Origin: Devriesea agamarum
GTDB taxonomy: Bacteria > Actinomycetota > Actinomycetes > Actinomycetales > Dermabacteraceae
DNA length: 64,000 bases
NCBI RefSeq assembly: GCF_900070355.1
Contig: NZ_LN849456.1
Coordinates: 2,676,238-2,740,237, forward strand
Direction of reading: 5' to 3'
The translations under genes and the position numbers were made by a program. Below the pieces are notes generated by a model that saw nothing but the letters and a program-made list of their open reading frames with translations, searched no databases and was not told the DNA's origin. Shown here in pieces: positions 7,984 to 18,019 of this stretch (the stretch's first letter is position 1; every line of letters starts with the position of its first letter).

Positions 7984-8592
7984 GTGGTCGAGTCTGAGAA
8001 TCTGTGTTCTATGATCCGAGGGGTTCCACATAATGGACCGGACAGCGGGGCGAATGAACATCCGCGCGGTCCGCGGGGGGAACCCGTTGTCGTTCGGCGG
8101 TCTACACGCCGGCGTCGCACAGTCACCGCAACCCGTCGGGATGGATGCATCGAGATCGCAGTTCCCGCGACGATGTCACGCAGACAAGAGCGCGAATGGA
8201 TTGACCGTATGGTCGCTCGCCTTGCCCGGCGGGATTCATCGCGCAACCTGGGCGATGCGGAGCTGATGGACCTGGCAACCCGGCTGTCGCGAGAATACCT
8301 AGACTCGCTAGCGGTTCCGGTTAGCGTCACCTGGTCTACCCGCCAAAACAGTCGATGGGGATCATGCACCCCGGCTGACGGCACTATCCGGTTGTCGTCG
8401 CGGTTACGCACGATGCCCGCATGGGTTTTTCACTATGTGCTGCTGCATGAACTCACGCACCTGCTAGTTCCCGACCACGGGCCTGATTTTTGGGCATGGA
8501 TGCAGCGCTACCCCCGCGCTGAACGCGCCCGAGGTTTCCTCGAAGGCGTGGCTTTTGCCCGGGACCAGCCCGATGCGAATGACGTGGATTAA
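7984..8592 (+). CDS. YgjP/SprT-like zinc metallopeptidase domain protein (M48-type)
   Basis: A 202-aa protein with the YgjP/DUF45 pattern: a basic N-terminal strand region (RRSTRRRRTVTATRR), the motif SRWGSCTPADGTIRLSSRL, and the zinc site HELTHLLVPDHGPDFW, in which HExxH supplies two His ligands and the following His the third. Family members are predicted metal-dependent hydrolases of unknown substrate. The GTG at 7984 is the longest start; ATG 8011 is an alternative. Its last four bases overlap the end of the convergent Nudix gene. Confidence 0.85.
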   Translation: MVESENLCSMIRGVPHNGPDSGANEHPRGPRGEPVVVRRSTRRRRTVTATRRDGCIEIAVPATMSRRQEREWIDRMVARLARRDSSRNLGDAELMDLATRLSREYLDSLAVPVSVTWSTRQNSRWGSCTPADGTIRLSSRLRTMPAWVFHYVLLHELTHLLVPDHGPDFWAWMQRYPRAERARGFLEGVAFARDQPDANDVD

Positions 8593-9185
8593 ACGCGAAC
8601 CAGGTTGAGTTTGCGCAGCGTGTCCGGAAGGTCGCTGATCACGGTAGCTGGCAGCTGATCCAGTCGATGCCATGCCACCGCAACGCTTTCATCGCTGCAT
8701 CGCAGAGGCACCTCAGAGGCTTCACCCCGGGTGCGGAACAGGAACTGGACATCCCAGTGGGTGCGGCATCGATGAAACGCCGATGTGAGCCGATGACGGT
8801 TCAAAATGGCTGGGCCTTGGACGACGCGTTCCAGGTCGCTGGAGGAGAGCCCAAGCTCCTCAGCTACTTCACGACGGGCCGCCTGCTCAAATGAGGGCTC
8901 GCCCGGTTCGAGGTGTCCGCCCGGTTGCAACCAGCGTTCTAGTTTGCGATGTAACACCAGTGCAAGGTGACAACCAGCGGCGTCAATGACATGCGCGCTC
9001 GCGGTGAAGTGCTCAGGCGGTCCGGACTTCCAGAGCGCACTCGAGTCGTGATCGAGCAGCGTGCGGTATTCGGCGAGCAGATCGGGATCGACCGCTGGTC
9101 CGCACGCATCAAATTCTCGACGAAATGCATCCAGAAATGCATCCAGCGGGGGTGCGGGCCGCTGGGTGGTGGGGCTTGAGTTCAT
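8589..9185 (-). CDS. Nudix hydrolase
   Basis: A 198-aa protein with a Nudix box GGHLEPGEPSFEQAARREVA continuing as EELGL, near residues 92-116. The N-terminal 60 residues form a helical extension. Substrate unknown; Nudix enzymes cleave nucleoside diphosphate-linked compounds. The ATG at 9185 overlaps the stop of the upstream DUF2342 gene by four bases (ATGA), so the two are probably translated together. Confidence 0.85.
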   Translation of the reverse strand: MNSSPTTQRPAPPLDAFLDAFRREFDACGPAVDPDLLAEYRTLLDHDSSALWKSGPPEHFTASAHVIDAAGCHLALVLHRKLERWLQPGGHLEPGEPSFEQAARREVAEELGLSSSDLERVVQGPAILNRHRLTSAFHRCRTHWDVQFLFRTRGEASEVPLRCSDESVAVAWHRLDQLPATVISDLPDTLRKLNLVRV

Positions 9186-10912
9186 CGGGTTGGCGTACCG
9201 GGTGCGTTGCCGCCTGAGGGGCCATCGTGGTGACCGTCGTGGCCGTCGGGGTTGTCGTTCGACGGGCCGTCGGGTTTGCCCTCTGATCGGCCATGGTCAT
9301 CATCGTGATCCGGCCCGTGATCATCCTCGCCGTCCGATCCGCGGCCAGCCTGATCCGGGGCGTAGGCCCCATTCCCGCTGGTGCCGAGCTCATCAGCATT
9401 CACCTTGCCGCTGCTCACCCCACCAGAGGTGTCCTCACGCGGCGCGTTCTCCGCTCCTTCGCCGCGCAGCAACTTTTCCAACTCGGCGTCGAAGTCCTCG
9501 GGAAGGGAGACCTGCTCGGGTCCAGGCTGATCCCCGGCGGTCCCGGACTGGGCGCATGGTGAGGATCCCGAGGATGATGCATCAGCCTGAGCAGCGGGGC
9601 GCGGAGGTTGCGGAGTTCCCGATAGGACATCGGAGCTAGGTAACAGGTCCGGGTGCCCCCAGACTCGTTCGCGGCCCGCAGCACCTTCGGTGGCGAATAC
9701 CGCGTCCCACCAGGAAAGAGCCTCACGAATTCGACGCGGACGAAGCTCAAGGCCCACCACTGCAGCCAACATCTGCTCGGCTGGCCCGCCGGAGGCGCGA
9801 CGACGGCGGATGGTCTCGCGCATGGCATCGAGCCGCGGCAATTTTCCATCGAGGGCTTGAGCCACCACATGATCTACCCAGCCTTCAATCAGGGCCAGCG
9901 TGGTGGCGAGTTCTTCCAGCGCCCGTTCCTGCGATTCGGACCGGGTGAACTCGAACACCCCTTCTGGCAGGGCACCGGACAGAGCCGACGGATCCGAGAC
10001 ATCAAGATCCCGCATCATGTCTTCAAGGTGGCCCAGATCAAGCGTGATCCCGCGGGCGTAGTCCTCAATCGCTCCGAAGAGGTGCTCTGCGAGCCACGGA
10101 GTGCTGCGGAAAAGCGCACAGTGGGCTACTTCCCGCGCGGCCAAGAAGATTCGTAAGGCCGACGGATCGAGATCGGTTCCGTCCAGGAAGTCATTGATAT
10201 TGGCAGCCAACAGGGACGGTTGCGCATCGGGGACCAGAGGCAGGCCGAGATCCGTACCGCCAAACACCTCGCGGGCCAGCGATCCAATGGCATGGCCGAA
10301 CTGAACGCCGAACATGGTGCCACCCATTCGGGTCAGCATCTCGGAGACATCACCGACACCCGGGACCGAGGGCATCTCACCCATTTGATGCTTCAACGCG
10401 TCGCCGATGGCCCGCGCCATATACAGCGAGACCGGTTCCACCGTCTTCTGCCAGCGGGGAAGGGTTTTTTCCACCCAGGTAGCGCGGCTCCACACAGCCG
10501 GGGGCGCTGTAGGCACATCGACGTCGACCACCTGACCCAGCCACAGGCTCGCCACATGGGCGGCCTCCACGAGATTTCGCACCTGGGTCGGATTCGGGGC
10601 GGGATCACCGGGTGATCCCTTCGGCTCAGGCATGCCCGGCATCCGCACCGCGCCATGGGCGGTCTGCCGAGCGAGATCCCGGCCCAGTGTCCAGTTCACC
10701 GGTCCGTCCCCACCCTGGGCCATGAGGTGTTGCATCTGAGCGGCAGCGGCTCGTAGTTGCACGGGATCAGTGGGCAGACCAGCTTGGCGGGCGAGCTCGC
10801 CTAAGTCCATGCCATCTAAGGTGCCCGGAGGCAACTGTCCGCCGAAGATCTGCTCGAGAAAGGCGCGCAGGTTCTCCTCGTCGGGACCAGGTGTATGCGA
10901 TGGATTGGTCAC
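9182..10912 (-). CDS. DUF2342 / zinc-dependent metalloprotease-like protein
   Basis: A 576-aa member of the actinobacterial DUF2342 family (Rv3195-like), typically annotated as putative zinc-dependent metalloprotease. The N-terminus has the family pattern of Gly/Pro-rich and Gln-Met-rich segments; the core includes AREVAHCALFRSTPWLAEHL. That motif has E-x-x-H but lacks the first His of HExxH, so proteolytic activity should not be assumed. The last 120 residues are low-complexity, rich in Gly, Ser, Asp and His. It is divergent from the PDZ-Lon gene, an adjacency conserved in actinomycetes. Confidence 0.85.
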   Translation of the reverse strand: MTNPSHTPGPDEENLRAFLEQIFGGQLPPGTLDGMDLGELARQAGLPTDPVQLRAAAAQMQHLMAQGGDGPVNWTLGRDLARQTAHGAVRMPGMPEPKGSPGDPAPNPTQVRNLVEAAHVASLWLGQVVDVDVPTAPPAVWSRATWVEKTLPRWQKTVEPVSLYMARAIGDALKHQMGEMPSVPGVGDVSEMLTRMGGTMFGVQFGHAIGSLAREVFGGTDLGLPLVPDAQPSLLAANINDFLDGTDLDPSALRIFLAAREVAHCALFRSTPWLAEHLFGAIEDYARGITLDLGHLEDMMRDLDVSDPSALSGALPEGVFEFTRSESQERALEELATTLALIEGWVDHVVAQALDGKLPRLDAMRETIRRRRASGGPAEQMLAAVVGLELRPRRIREALSWWDAVFATEGAAGRERVWGHPDLLPSSDVLSGTPQPPRPAAQADASSSGSSPCAQSGTAGDQPGPEQVSLPEDFDAELEKLLRGEGAENAPREDTSGGVSSGKVNADELGTSGNGAYAPDQAGRGSDGEDDHGPDHDDDHGRSEGKPDGPSNDNPDGHDGHHDGPSGGNAPGTPTR

Positions 10913-11060
10913 GGCGTGCTCCAGCCTCGTCGGATCGGGATGCCGAACTCCTCCGATTAATCGGGTGGTTCAGCGGGTACTGACTACTCCAGCGTATCGG
11001 GGTCGGGGTGAAGGCTGTGTGAATACGCGCCTAGGAAGACCTGTGCGGCACAATGGACAG

Positions 11061-12272
11061 ATGAGTTCCTTCGCCGACGACCGTTCGCCGGGCGATCAGT
11101 CCCCGCACCGTATGCCACACGACGTGCAGTCTGCTGCGTCTGAGAACCCGGTGCCGACATCGCCGGTTGGGTTATCGGGTACGCAGGATACGCCCCCCAC
11201 GAAGAAATTGAGGTGGCGACCTTATGCGGGCGTTGTGGGCCTGCTGGGAATGTGTTTCACCCTGTTGATTGGATTGCTCATACCGGTCCCCTACGTGATC
11301 GAAAAACCCGGTCCAGCGTTTAACACGCTGGGCGCCCCGCAGGGAACCAAGATTATCGACGTGAAGGGCCACCAGACCTACACCACTTCCGGAGCGCTCA
11401 GTATGACCACCGTGTCGGTGGAGGGAGCCCCTGGGAATACGGTGCACGCCACCGATGTTCTCAAGGCCTGGCTCAATAGCGACGAAGCGGTTGCTCCTCG
11501 GGAAGCATTCTTCCCTCCAGGACAATCGCAGTCGCAGGTTCAGCTGGTCAACACCGTTCAGATGACGACCTCGCAGGACTTGGCAGTGGCAGCAGCATTG
11601 AGCGCGCTGAAGATTCCGTATCAACGGTCAGTGATCGTGGCGGGAGTCGGACACGATGCGGCGGCCCTCGGGGTGCTCGAGCCTGGTGATCGGATCATCG
11701 CTTTACGTGGGGAAACCGAGGCGGATGCGCAGGGGTATCGCACCTTAGCTGGTTCTTCGCCTGCTGGACAGAAAATTCCGGTGGTGGTGCGTCGGAACGG
11801 TCGCGATCTCAAGCTTGAGGTGCCCACCAAAGTGGTGGACGGACGCTCGCTTATGGGCGTCGTGCTCAGCGACGGCTACCAATTCCCCTTTGACGTATCC
11901 ATTAACTTGCAAGATGTGGGAGGTCCCAGCGCAGGCATGATGTTCGCGCTCGGGGTTTATGACACCTTAACCCCCGGCTCGTTGACCGGTGGCCAGAACA
12001 TCGCGGGCACCGGAACCATCGATGCACAGGGGCAAGTAGGCTCTATTGGTGGTATTCGGCAAAAGATGATCGGTGCCCACAGTGGGGGAGCGCGGTTCTT
12101 CCTTGCCCCCGCAGCCAACTGCTCACAGGTGGTCGGTCACATCCCCGAGAACCTTCAGGTGGTTCGCGTGAATACATTGGATGACGCGATTCGTGCGGTT
12201 ACCGCCATTGGGAAGACAGGTAATGCGCAGGGCCTGCCCACGTGCACCGGCACATCGGAGGCCGCACATTAA
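11061..12272 (+). CDS. Membrane-anchored PDZ / Lon-like serine protease
   Basis: A 403-aa protein. After a 55-residue polar N-terminus comes one TM segment (VVGLLGMCFTLLIGLLIPV), then a YlbL-type extracytoplasmic part with a PDZ domain (around LGVLEPGDRIIALRGE) and a Lon protease domain. The catalytic Ser is in GGPSAGMMFALG and the Lys in GGIRQKMIGA. The family degrades or processes extracytoplasmic proteins. ATG 11061 is chosen because it opens directly into the polar N-terminus; an in-frame GTG at 11043 is the alternative. Confidence 0.9.
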   Translation: MSSFADDRSPGDQSPHRMPHDVQSAASENPVPTSPVGLSGTQDTPPTKKLRWRPYAGVVGLLGMCFTLLIGLLIPVPYVIEKPGPAFNTLGAPQGTKIIDVKGHQTYTTSGALSMTTVSVEGAPGNTVHATDVLKAWLNSDEAVAPREAFFPPGQSQSQVQLVNTVQMTTSQDLAVAAALSALKIPYQRSVIVAGVGHDAAALGVLEPGDRIIALRGETEADAQGYRTLAGSSPAGQKIPVVVRRNGRDLKLEVPTKVVDGRSLMGVVLSDGYQFPFDVSINLQDVGGPSAGMMFALGVYDTLTPGSLTGGQNIAGTGTIDAQGQVGSIGGIRQKMIGAHSGGARFFLAPAANCSQVVGHIPENLQVVRVNTLDDAIRAVTAIGKTGNAQGLPTCTGTSEAAH

Positions 12273-12289
12273 TCGCAGGGTGTATTCAG

Positions 12290-12342
12290 TTCCGTATCGC
12301 ACTGCGTGTTGGTATCGCAATGTATGTCGGTATCGCACCGCG
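12290..12342 (+). repeat. 18-bp tandem repeat, three imperfect copies
   Basis: Units begin at 12290, 12307 and 12325 and share GGTATCGCA. They fill most of the spacer between the PDZ-Lon and HAD genes. Confidence 0.65.
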
Positions 12343-12374
12343 TTACAGTGCCGGCAACCTCGCAAGGAGAAACC

Positions 12375-13064
12375 ATGAGCGCAAAGAAAACACGGACACG
12401 CGAGAGCGCCGTGACGGTGGTGTTCGATTTCGGGGGTGTTCTCAGTGCCGGCACCGACCCCGTGGATGCCCTGCACGAGATCCTCGGTGGTGACCGGACA
12501 GAGATCAGCAAAGCCTACTGGTCAGCACGGTCGGCCTTCGACTCTGGCGCCGTGGATGCCGGGGACTACTACGACCACCTGGCTGAGGCCGCAGGGATTG
12601 ACGAGCTGACCGAGGACGAGGTCGAGGATCTCGCCGCAGCGGATAATGCCTACTGGCTTCGGCTCGCTCCCGAAAGCCGGGCACTTCTCCACGACCTTGC
12701 ACGCTCCGGGACCCGGATCGCGGTGCTTTCCAATGCGCCGGCAACCTTCGCTGAAGCGGTGCGACAGGCCGACTGGTTTGAAGCGGTTTGCCTCGGGGTG
12801 TTCTCGGGCGAAGAAAAAATCTCCAAACCCGACCCCGAGATTTACCGGGTATTGCTGGACGCTTTAGCGCATGAGACCGGGGGCGTGAGCATCCCCAACC
12901 GGATCGTGTTTTTTGATGACCGTGAGGCCAATGTCGCCGCTGCCCGAGCGCTTGGGATCGATGCCCACCTGTGGCCGGCCAATGATTCTGTAGCAGTTGG
13001 TCAACGTCCTGGCTGGCAGGTTGCTCGCGCGGTGTTGGCAGACCGCGGGCTCATCCTGGACTAA
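12375..13064 (+). CDS. HAD-superfamily hydrolase (HAD-IA)
   Basis: A 229-aa HAD phosphatase-like protein. Motif I is VVFDFGGVLS (D-x-G instead of DxD, common in the epoxide-hydrolase/YihX-like group), motif II is VLSNAP, motif III Lys lies in ISKPDPEIY, and motif IV is RIVFFDDREANVAAA. ATG 12375 has AAGGAGA nine bases upstream. Substrate unknown; the family includes sugar-phosphate phosphatases. Confidence 0.9.
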   Translation: MSAKKTRTRESAVTVVFDFGGVLSAGTDPVDALHEILGGDRTEISKAYWSARSAFDSGAVDAGDYYDHLAEAAGIDELTEDEVEDLAAADNAYWLRLAPESRALLHDLARSGTRIAVLSNAPATFAEAVRQADWFEAVCLGVFSGEEKISKPDPEIYRVLLDALAHETGGVSIPNRIVFFDDREANVAAARALGIDAHLWPANDSVAVGQRPGWQVARAVLADRGLILD

Positions 13065-13067
13065 GGC

Positions 13068-13276
13068 GGTACCACAGGCACGATTAATGCGGTACGGCGG
13101 GCGACATTAGTGAGGTGCCACAGGCATGATGAATGCGGTATCACGGGCAATCGGTCGGGGTGGTCATCGTAACCGCCCGTGAGCAGTAGTCGCCGGGTAG
13201 GCTGGCTACGACCATCCAGCATCTGATTTGAGCAGCATCCGAGTTAAGCAGCATTGTTAAGCAGCATCTGAGATAA
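13068..13276 (+). repeat. Two families of direct repeats in one spacer
   Basis: A 46-bp imperfect duplication starts at 13068 and 13114 (both contain CCACAGGCA and AATGCGGTA). Further on, 13216-13276 has four degenerate copies of a GCAGCAT-based unit (GCAGCATCYGAGWTAAG). The spacer ends with the ettA ribosome site. Confidence 0.65.
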
Positions 13277-13294
13277 GAGGAGAACAGCACTTCC

Positions 13295-14977
13295 GTGGCT
13301 GAATTCATTTACACCATGTACAAGGCCCGTAAGGCCGTCGGTGACAAGGTCATTCTCGATGACGTCTCCATGAGTTTCTATCCCGGCGCGAAGATCGGCA
13401 TGGTGGGTCCGAACGGTGCGGGAAAGTCCACCATTTTAAAGATCATGGCCGGGCTCGATCAGCCGTCCAATGGTGAAGCCCGGCTGTCCCCGGGATACAG
13501 CGTGGGCATCTTGTTGCAGGAGCCCCCGCTGGATGAATCCAAGACCGTGCTCGAAAATGTTCAGGAAGGCATGGGGGAGCTGTACCGCAAGGTTCAGCGG
13601 TTTAACCAGATCGGTGAAGAAATGGCCGAGGAGGGCGCCGATTTTGACGCGCTCATGAACGAGATGGGTAAACTCCAGACCGACATCGATGCCGCTGACG
13701 GCTGGGATCTGGACTCCCAGCTCGAACAGGCCATGGATGCACTGCGCTGTCCACCGGGGGATGAGCCGGTGACCCATCTGTCCGGTGGTGAACGTCGACG
13801 GGTTGCCCTGTGCAAACTGCTGCTGGAAAAGCCCGACCTGCTGCTGCTGGACGAGCCGACGAACCACCTCGATGCGGAAAGCGTGCTCTGGCTCGAACAG
13901 CACCTGGCGAAATACGAAGGTGCGGTTATTGCGGTCACCCACGACCGGTACTTCCTCGACCATGTTGCCCAGTGGATCGCTGAAGTGGATCGCGGTCACC
14001 TCTACCCGTATGAGGGTAACTACTCGACCTATCTCGAGAAGAAGCAGGAACGTCTAACTGTTCAGGGTAAAAAAGACGCCAAGCTGCAAAAGCGTCTTAA
14101 GGAAGAACTGGAATGGGTGCGTTCTAATGCGAAGGGACGCCAGGCAAAGTCTAAAGCACGCCTGGCCCGCTATGAAGAAATGGCGGCGGAAGCGGAGCGT
14201 TTCCGGAAACTCGACTTTGAAGAAATTACCATTCCTCCGGGCCCGCGGCTGGGCAATGTGGTCATCAATGCATCGAATCTGAAGAAGGGATTCGGGGACC
14301 GGGTACTGATCGACGGACTGTCGTTCTCGCTTCCGCGCAACGGCATCGTCGGTGTCGTCGGTCCGAACGGTGTGGGTAAGACCACGCTGTTTAAAACCCT
14401 GGTCGGGTTGGAACCTTTGGACGGCGGTGAGCTGAAGATTGGTGAGACCGTCAAGATCAGCTATGTCGACCAGAACCGTGAAAACATTGACCCGGAAAAA
14501 ACCCTCTGGGAAGTTGTGTCCGACGGGCTGGACTTTATTCACGTCGGCAATGTGGAGATCCCCTCCCGCGCCTATGTATCGCAGTTCGGATTTAAGGGCC
14601 CTGATCAGCAGAAGAAAGCGGGCGTTCTTTCCGGCGGTGAGCGCAACCGTTTGAACCTGGCCCTCACCTTGAAACAGGGTGGCAACCTGCTCCTGCTGGA
14701 CGAGCCGACGAACGACCTAGACGTGGAAACCCTGTCGTCCCTGGAAAACGCCCTGCTGGCGTTCCCGGGATGCGCTGTGGTCGTTTCTCACGACCGCTGG
14801 TTCCTTGACCGCGTGGCCACCCACATTCTCGCCTATGAAGGCACCGACCAGAACCCCTCAGAGTGGTACTGGTTTGAAGGAAACTTTGAAGGATACGAGG
14901 AGAACAAGGTCAAGCGACTGGGACCTGAGGCAGCTCGCCCCCATCGGGTTACCCACCGCAAGCTGACCCGCAGCTGA
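13295..14977 (+). CDS. ettA: Energy-dependent translational throttle protein EttA (ABC-F)
   Basis: A 560-aa ABC-F ATPase without membrane segments. Both nucleotide-binding domains are intact: Walker A GPNGAGKST and GPNGVGKTT; signatures LSGGERRR and LSGGERNR; Walker B LLLLDEPTNHLD and LLLLDEPTNDLD. Between them is the charged linker that reaches the ribosome. The N-terminus MAEFIYTMYKARKAVGDK is typical of EttA, which gates the first elongation step according to ATP/ADP ratio. A GTG start at 13295 follows AAGAGGAGAA. Confidence 0.95.
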   Translation: MAEFIYTMYKARKAVGDKVILDDVSMSFYPGAKIGMVGPNGAGKSTILKIMAGLDQPSNGEARLSPGYSVGILLQEPPLDESKTVLENVQEGMGELYRKVQRFNQIGEEMAEEGADFDALMNEMGKLQTDIDAADGWDLDSQLEQAMDALRCPPGDEPVTHLSGGERRRVALCKLLLEKPDLLLLDEPTNHLDAESVLWLEQHLAKYEGAVIAVTHDRYFLDHVAQWIAEVDRGHLYPYEGNYSTYLEKKQERLTVQGKKDAKLQKRLKEELEWVRSNAKGRQAKSKARLARYEEMAAEAERFRKLDFEEITIPPGPRLGNVVINASNLKKGFGDRVLIDGLSFSLPRNGIVGVVGPNGVGKTTLFKTLVGLEPLDGGELKIGETVKISYVDQNRENIDPEKTLWEVVSDGLDFIHVGNVEIPSRAYVSQFGFKGPDQQKKAGVLSGGERNRLNLALTLKQGGNLLLLDEPTNDLDVETLSSLENALLAFPGCAVVVSHDRWFLDRVATHILAYEGTDQNPSEWYWFEGNFEGYEENKVKRLGPEAARPHRVTHRKLTRS

Positions 14978-15002
14978 GCCGGGTGGCGCAGCGCTGAGAG
15001 TT

Positions 15003-15049
15003 AGTGAGCGCGGCTGCGAGAGCTGAGAGCCCTCGTGGTCGCGCTCACT
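15003..15049 (+). terminator. Terminator after ettA
   Basis: A perfect 10-bp stem, AGTGAGCGCG (15003-15012) with CGCGCTCACT (15040-15049), followed by TTGCT. It has a 27-base loop that can fold further. Confidence 0.55.
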
Positions 15050-15105
15050 TTGCTCCGGCAGTGGTGTGGCGAGCCGTCCTCATAAGGGTCCTGTACCTTG
15101 TGAGC

Positions 15106-17667
15106 ATGAAGCCAATCCAGACGATTCGTGTTGCCTCCGACTTGCCGGAGCAACTTACGCCCCTGCGCGATCTTGCCTTGAACCTGCGGTGGACGTGGCG
15201 CCAGGACACTAAAGATCTCTTCCGATACATCGACCCGGAGGCATTTTCACGCTCCGGCGAGAGCCCGATTGGGATGCTCCCCTTAGTGCGCTCAGGTCGT
15301 CTGGCAGAACTTGCCCGCGACGAGGAGTTTTTGGCGCGAATGCGCGGTGAACTCGGTGAACTCGAGGCGTATATGTCCTCGGACCGCTGGTTCCAGCGGA
15401 CGGTGGAATCGACCCCGGGCGCAGTCCCGAGCATCGCCTATTTCTCGATGGAGTTCGGGGTGACGCCCACGCTGCCGATCTACTCGGGTGGGCTGGGGAT
15501 TCTCGCCGGAGACCATTTGAAATCCGCCTCCGACCTGGGTGTTCCGCTGGTCGGCATCGGGTTGCTCTACCAGTATGGGTATTTCTCCCAGAGCTTGAAC
15601 CGCGAGGGTTGGCAGCAGGAAAACTACCAGGTCAACCATCCGTCAGACCTGCCGATCCTGCCGGTTGTGGATAGTGCCGGCCAGCATCTGACCGTTCACG
15701 TCTCCCTGCCCGGTAATCGTGATGTCGCGGTGCAGGTGTGGAAGGCACAGGTGGGCCGAATCCCGCTGCTGCTACTCGACACCAATATCGAGGTCAACGA
15801 CGACGAAGCCCGCCACATTACCGACCGGCTCTACGGTGGGGATCCCGCCCATCGGATCCGCCAAGAAATCGTGCTCGGTATTGCCGGGGTGCGTGCGGTG
15901 CATGCGTTTTGTGATCTTGTCGATCATCCGCAGCCGCAGGTGTTCCATTTGAATGAAGGGCATGCCGGCTTCTCCGGTCTGGAGCGGATCGGACAATTGA
16001 TGCGGCAGGGCCATAGCTTTGACGCTGCGCTGGGCCTGGTGCGTGCGGGCACCATCTTCACCACCCATACCCCGGTTCCGGCAGGTATCGACCGGTTCGA
16101 GACTTCCCAGTTGCGGTACTACCTGGATGCCTGTGACCAGGGCACGTCTCGTCTGATTGATGGGTTGCCGGTGGAGGCTGCGCTCACCCTCGGGCAGGAA
16201 GATGACGGGCATACCTTCAACATGGCGCACATGGGCTTTAGGCTCGCCCAGCGGGCCAACGGGGTTTCGGCTCTGCACGGGGTGGTCTCGCGCGAAATGT
16301 TCAGGGATCTTTACCCTGGATTTGACGCGGCGGAGGTGCCCATCACCTCGATCACCAATGGTGTGCATCGGCGCACCTGGATCTCCGGCCACATGGATGA
16401 GCTCTACCGCAAAGCGATGGGCTCGGTCGATATGGCTTCGGCATCCGATTGGGGGCCGCTCGGTGGCCTGTGCGATGACGATATTGTCGGCGTGCGCAAT
16501 CGTCTGCGCGGAGAACTGGTGGATATGGCCCGCACCCACCTCCACGGCGCGTGGCTTCGTCGCGGAGCCGATGCCGCGGAGCTCGGGTGGACGCGCGAGG
16601 TGCTTGACCCCAACATCCTTACGGTCGGGTTTGCCCGACGGGTCTCCACTTACAAACGCTTGACGCTGATGCTGGAGGACCCTGAACGTCTGCGCCGTCT
16701 GTTGCTGGATCCTGAGCGCCCAGTGCAGTTCGTCATCGCTGGTAAAGCTCATCCGGCTGACCGTCCGGGCAAAGAGTTCATGCAGAAAATGGTGCAATTT
16801 GCTGACGAGCAGGGTGTCCGCCACCGCATTGTTTTCCTCCCCGATTACGACATCAAAATGGCATCGGTGTTGGTTGCAGGTTCGGATGTGTGGCTGAACA
16901 ATCCGATTAGGCCCGAGGAAGCCTCAGGGACTTCGGGAATGAAGGCTGTTTTGAATGGCGGTCTCACCTTCTCGATTTCCGATGGCTGGTGGGATGAGAT
17001 GGCCACGGACGAGGCTGGGTGGACGATTCCTACCGTGGACAGCCCAGATCAGGCGTACCGCAACCGTTTGGAGTCTGATGCTCTGTACGACATTTTGGAG
17101 CACCGGATTATTCCGCTGTTCTATGAACGCGATGAGCATGGGCATTCACAGGGATGGCTGGCGAAGATCCGTCATTCGCTGGTGAATATCGCTCCGCGCA
17201 TCACCGCAACCAGGATGGTCCGCGACTACGTTAACGAACTGTATGTTCCTGCGGCTCGGGCGGCGGCGGTTTTTGAGGATGCCCCGGATCTGGCGGAAGA
17301 GTTCTCGGTGTGGAAAGCGAAAGTGTGTGATGCGTGGTCGGGACTGCGGATCGCTGATGTCTGCACCTCTCAATCAGAAAGCAGCGTGCTGGCCACGGGG
17401 CAGGAGCTGGAACTGGTCGCCGATGTCGATCTGAATGGACTTGCTGATTGTGATGTGGCGGTGGAAGCAGCCATCGGTACGGTCGATGCGGGCGGAGACA
17501 TTCTCGATCCGACCATGATTCGACTCATCCGTCGCGAAGATGGTCGGTATAGTGCGCGGTTTACGCTCCAGATTCCCGGTGACTACGGTTATGCATTGCG
17601 GGTTGTTCCCGATCACTGCGTGCTGGCTTCACGGGCAGAGCTCGGTCTGGTGCGATACGTGGACTGA
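15106..17667 (+). CDS. glgP: Alpha-glucan (glycogen/maltodextrin) phosphorylase
   Basis: An 853-aa glycosyltransferase family 35 enzyme of the alpha-glucan phosphorylase type, with the N-terminal DUF3417 region (PLRDLALNLRWTW). It releases glucose 1-phosphate from alpha-1,4-glucans. The pyridoxal-phosphate region is present as EEASGTSGMKAVLNGGL, with the Schiff-base Lys. Other landmarks are SMEFGVTPTLPIYSGGLG and the phosphate-site region FARRVSTYKR. ATG 15106 is preferred; GTG 15100 two codons earlier is possible. The longer frame upstream runs through the ettA terminator and is not coding. Confidence 0.95.
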   Translation: MKPIQTIRVASDLPEQLTPLRDLALNLRWTWRQDTKDLFRYIDPEAFSRSGESPIGMLPLVRSGRLAELARDEEFLARMRGELGELEAYMSSDRWFQRTVESTPGAVPSIAYFSMEFGVTPTLPIYSGGLGILAGDHLKSASDLGVPLVGIGLLYQYGYFSQSLNREGWQQENYQVNHPSDLPILPVVDSAGQHLTVHVSLPGNRDVAVQVWKAQVGRIPLLLLDTNIEVNDDEARHITDRLYGGDPAHRIRQEIVLGIAGVRAVHAFCDLVDHPQPQVFHLNEGHAGFSGLERIGQLMRQGHSFDAALGLVRAGTIFTTHTPVPAGIDRFETSQLRYYLDACDQGTSRLIDGLPVEAALTLGQEDDGHTFNMAHMGFRLAQRANGVSALHGVVSREMFRDLYPGFDAAEVPITSITNGVHRRTWISGHMDELYRKAMGSVDMASASDWGPLGGLCDDDIVGVRNRLRGELVDMARTHLHGAWLRRGADAAELGWTREVLDPNILTVGFARRVSTYKRLTLMLEDPERLRRLLLDPERPVQFVIAGKAHPADRPGKEFMQKMVQFADEQGVRHRIVFLPDYDIKMASVLVAGSDVWLNNPIRPEEASGTSGMKAVLNGGLTFSISDGWWDEMATDEAGWTIPTVDSPDQAYRNRLESDALYDILEHRIIPLFYERDEHGHSQGWLAKIRHSLVNIAPRITATRMVRDYVNELYVPAARAAAVFEDAPDLAEEFSVWKAKVCDAWSGLRIADVCTSQSESSVLATGQELELVADVDLNGLADCDVAVEAAIGTVDAGGDILDPTMIRLIRREDGRYSARFTLQIPGDYGYALRVVPDHCVLASRAELGLVRYVD

Positions 17668-17693
17668 GGTATCGGGCCTGGTGCCTGACTGGT

Positions 17694-17726
17694 GGGCGTG
17701 CGATGGACATTCCTCATCGCACGCCC
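17694..17726 (+). terminator. Terminator after glgP
   Basis: GGGCGTGCGATG (17694-17705) pairs perfectly with CATCGCACGCCC (17715-17726) around a nine-base loop. Confidence 0.65.
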
Positions 17727-18019
17727 GCAGGGTTTGGTCACCTGCGGGGCCACGTGCAGGGGCATCTGCGGGTTCTGATCTCCCGTGTGCTTTACCCGTC
17801 TGCTCAACGGTTTAATATTGCATGATCGGGAAATTTTGATCCTCGGGTAGCGCACGTTGTTCGAGCCAGACCATGACCGCATTGCATCGAGACGCCGAGT
17901 GCGGTTCGACTCGCCGATAATGACTAGGTGAGGTGATCGCGGCCTCCATGACCCGTGGGCCCATGGGTTGTGGGCGCGAGCTCCACGAGCCGCGAGGGCA
18001 ATGACGAGAGGTAGCGCCA
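17727..18019. other. Spacer upstream of the sugar ABC operon
   Basis: No gene is supported. The region should carry the promoter and any operator of the importer operon; I cannot pick a convincing operator. AGAGGTAGC just before ATG 18020 is the ribosome site. Confidence 0.4.
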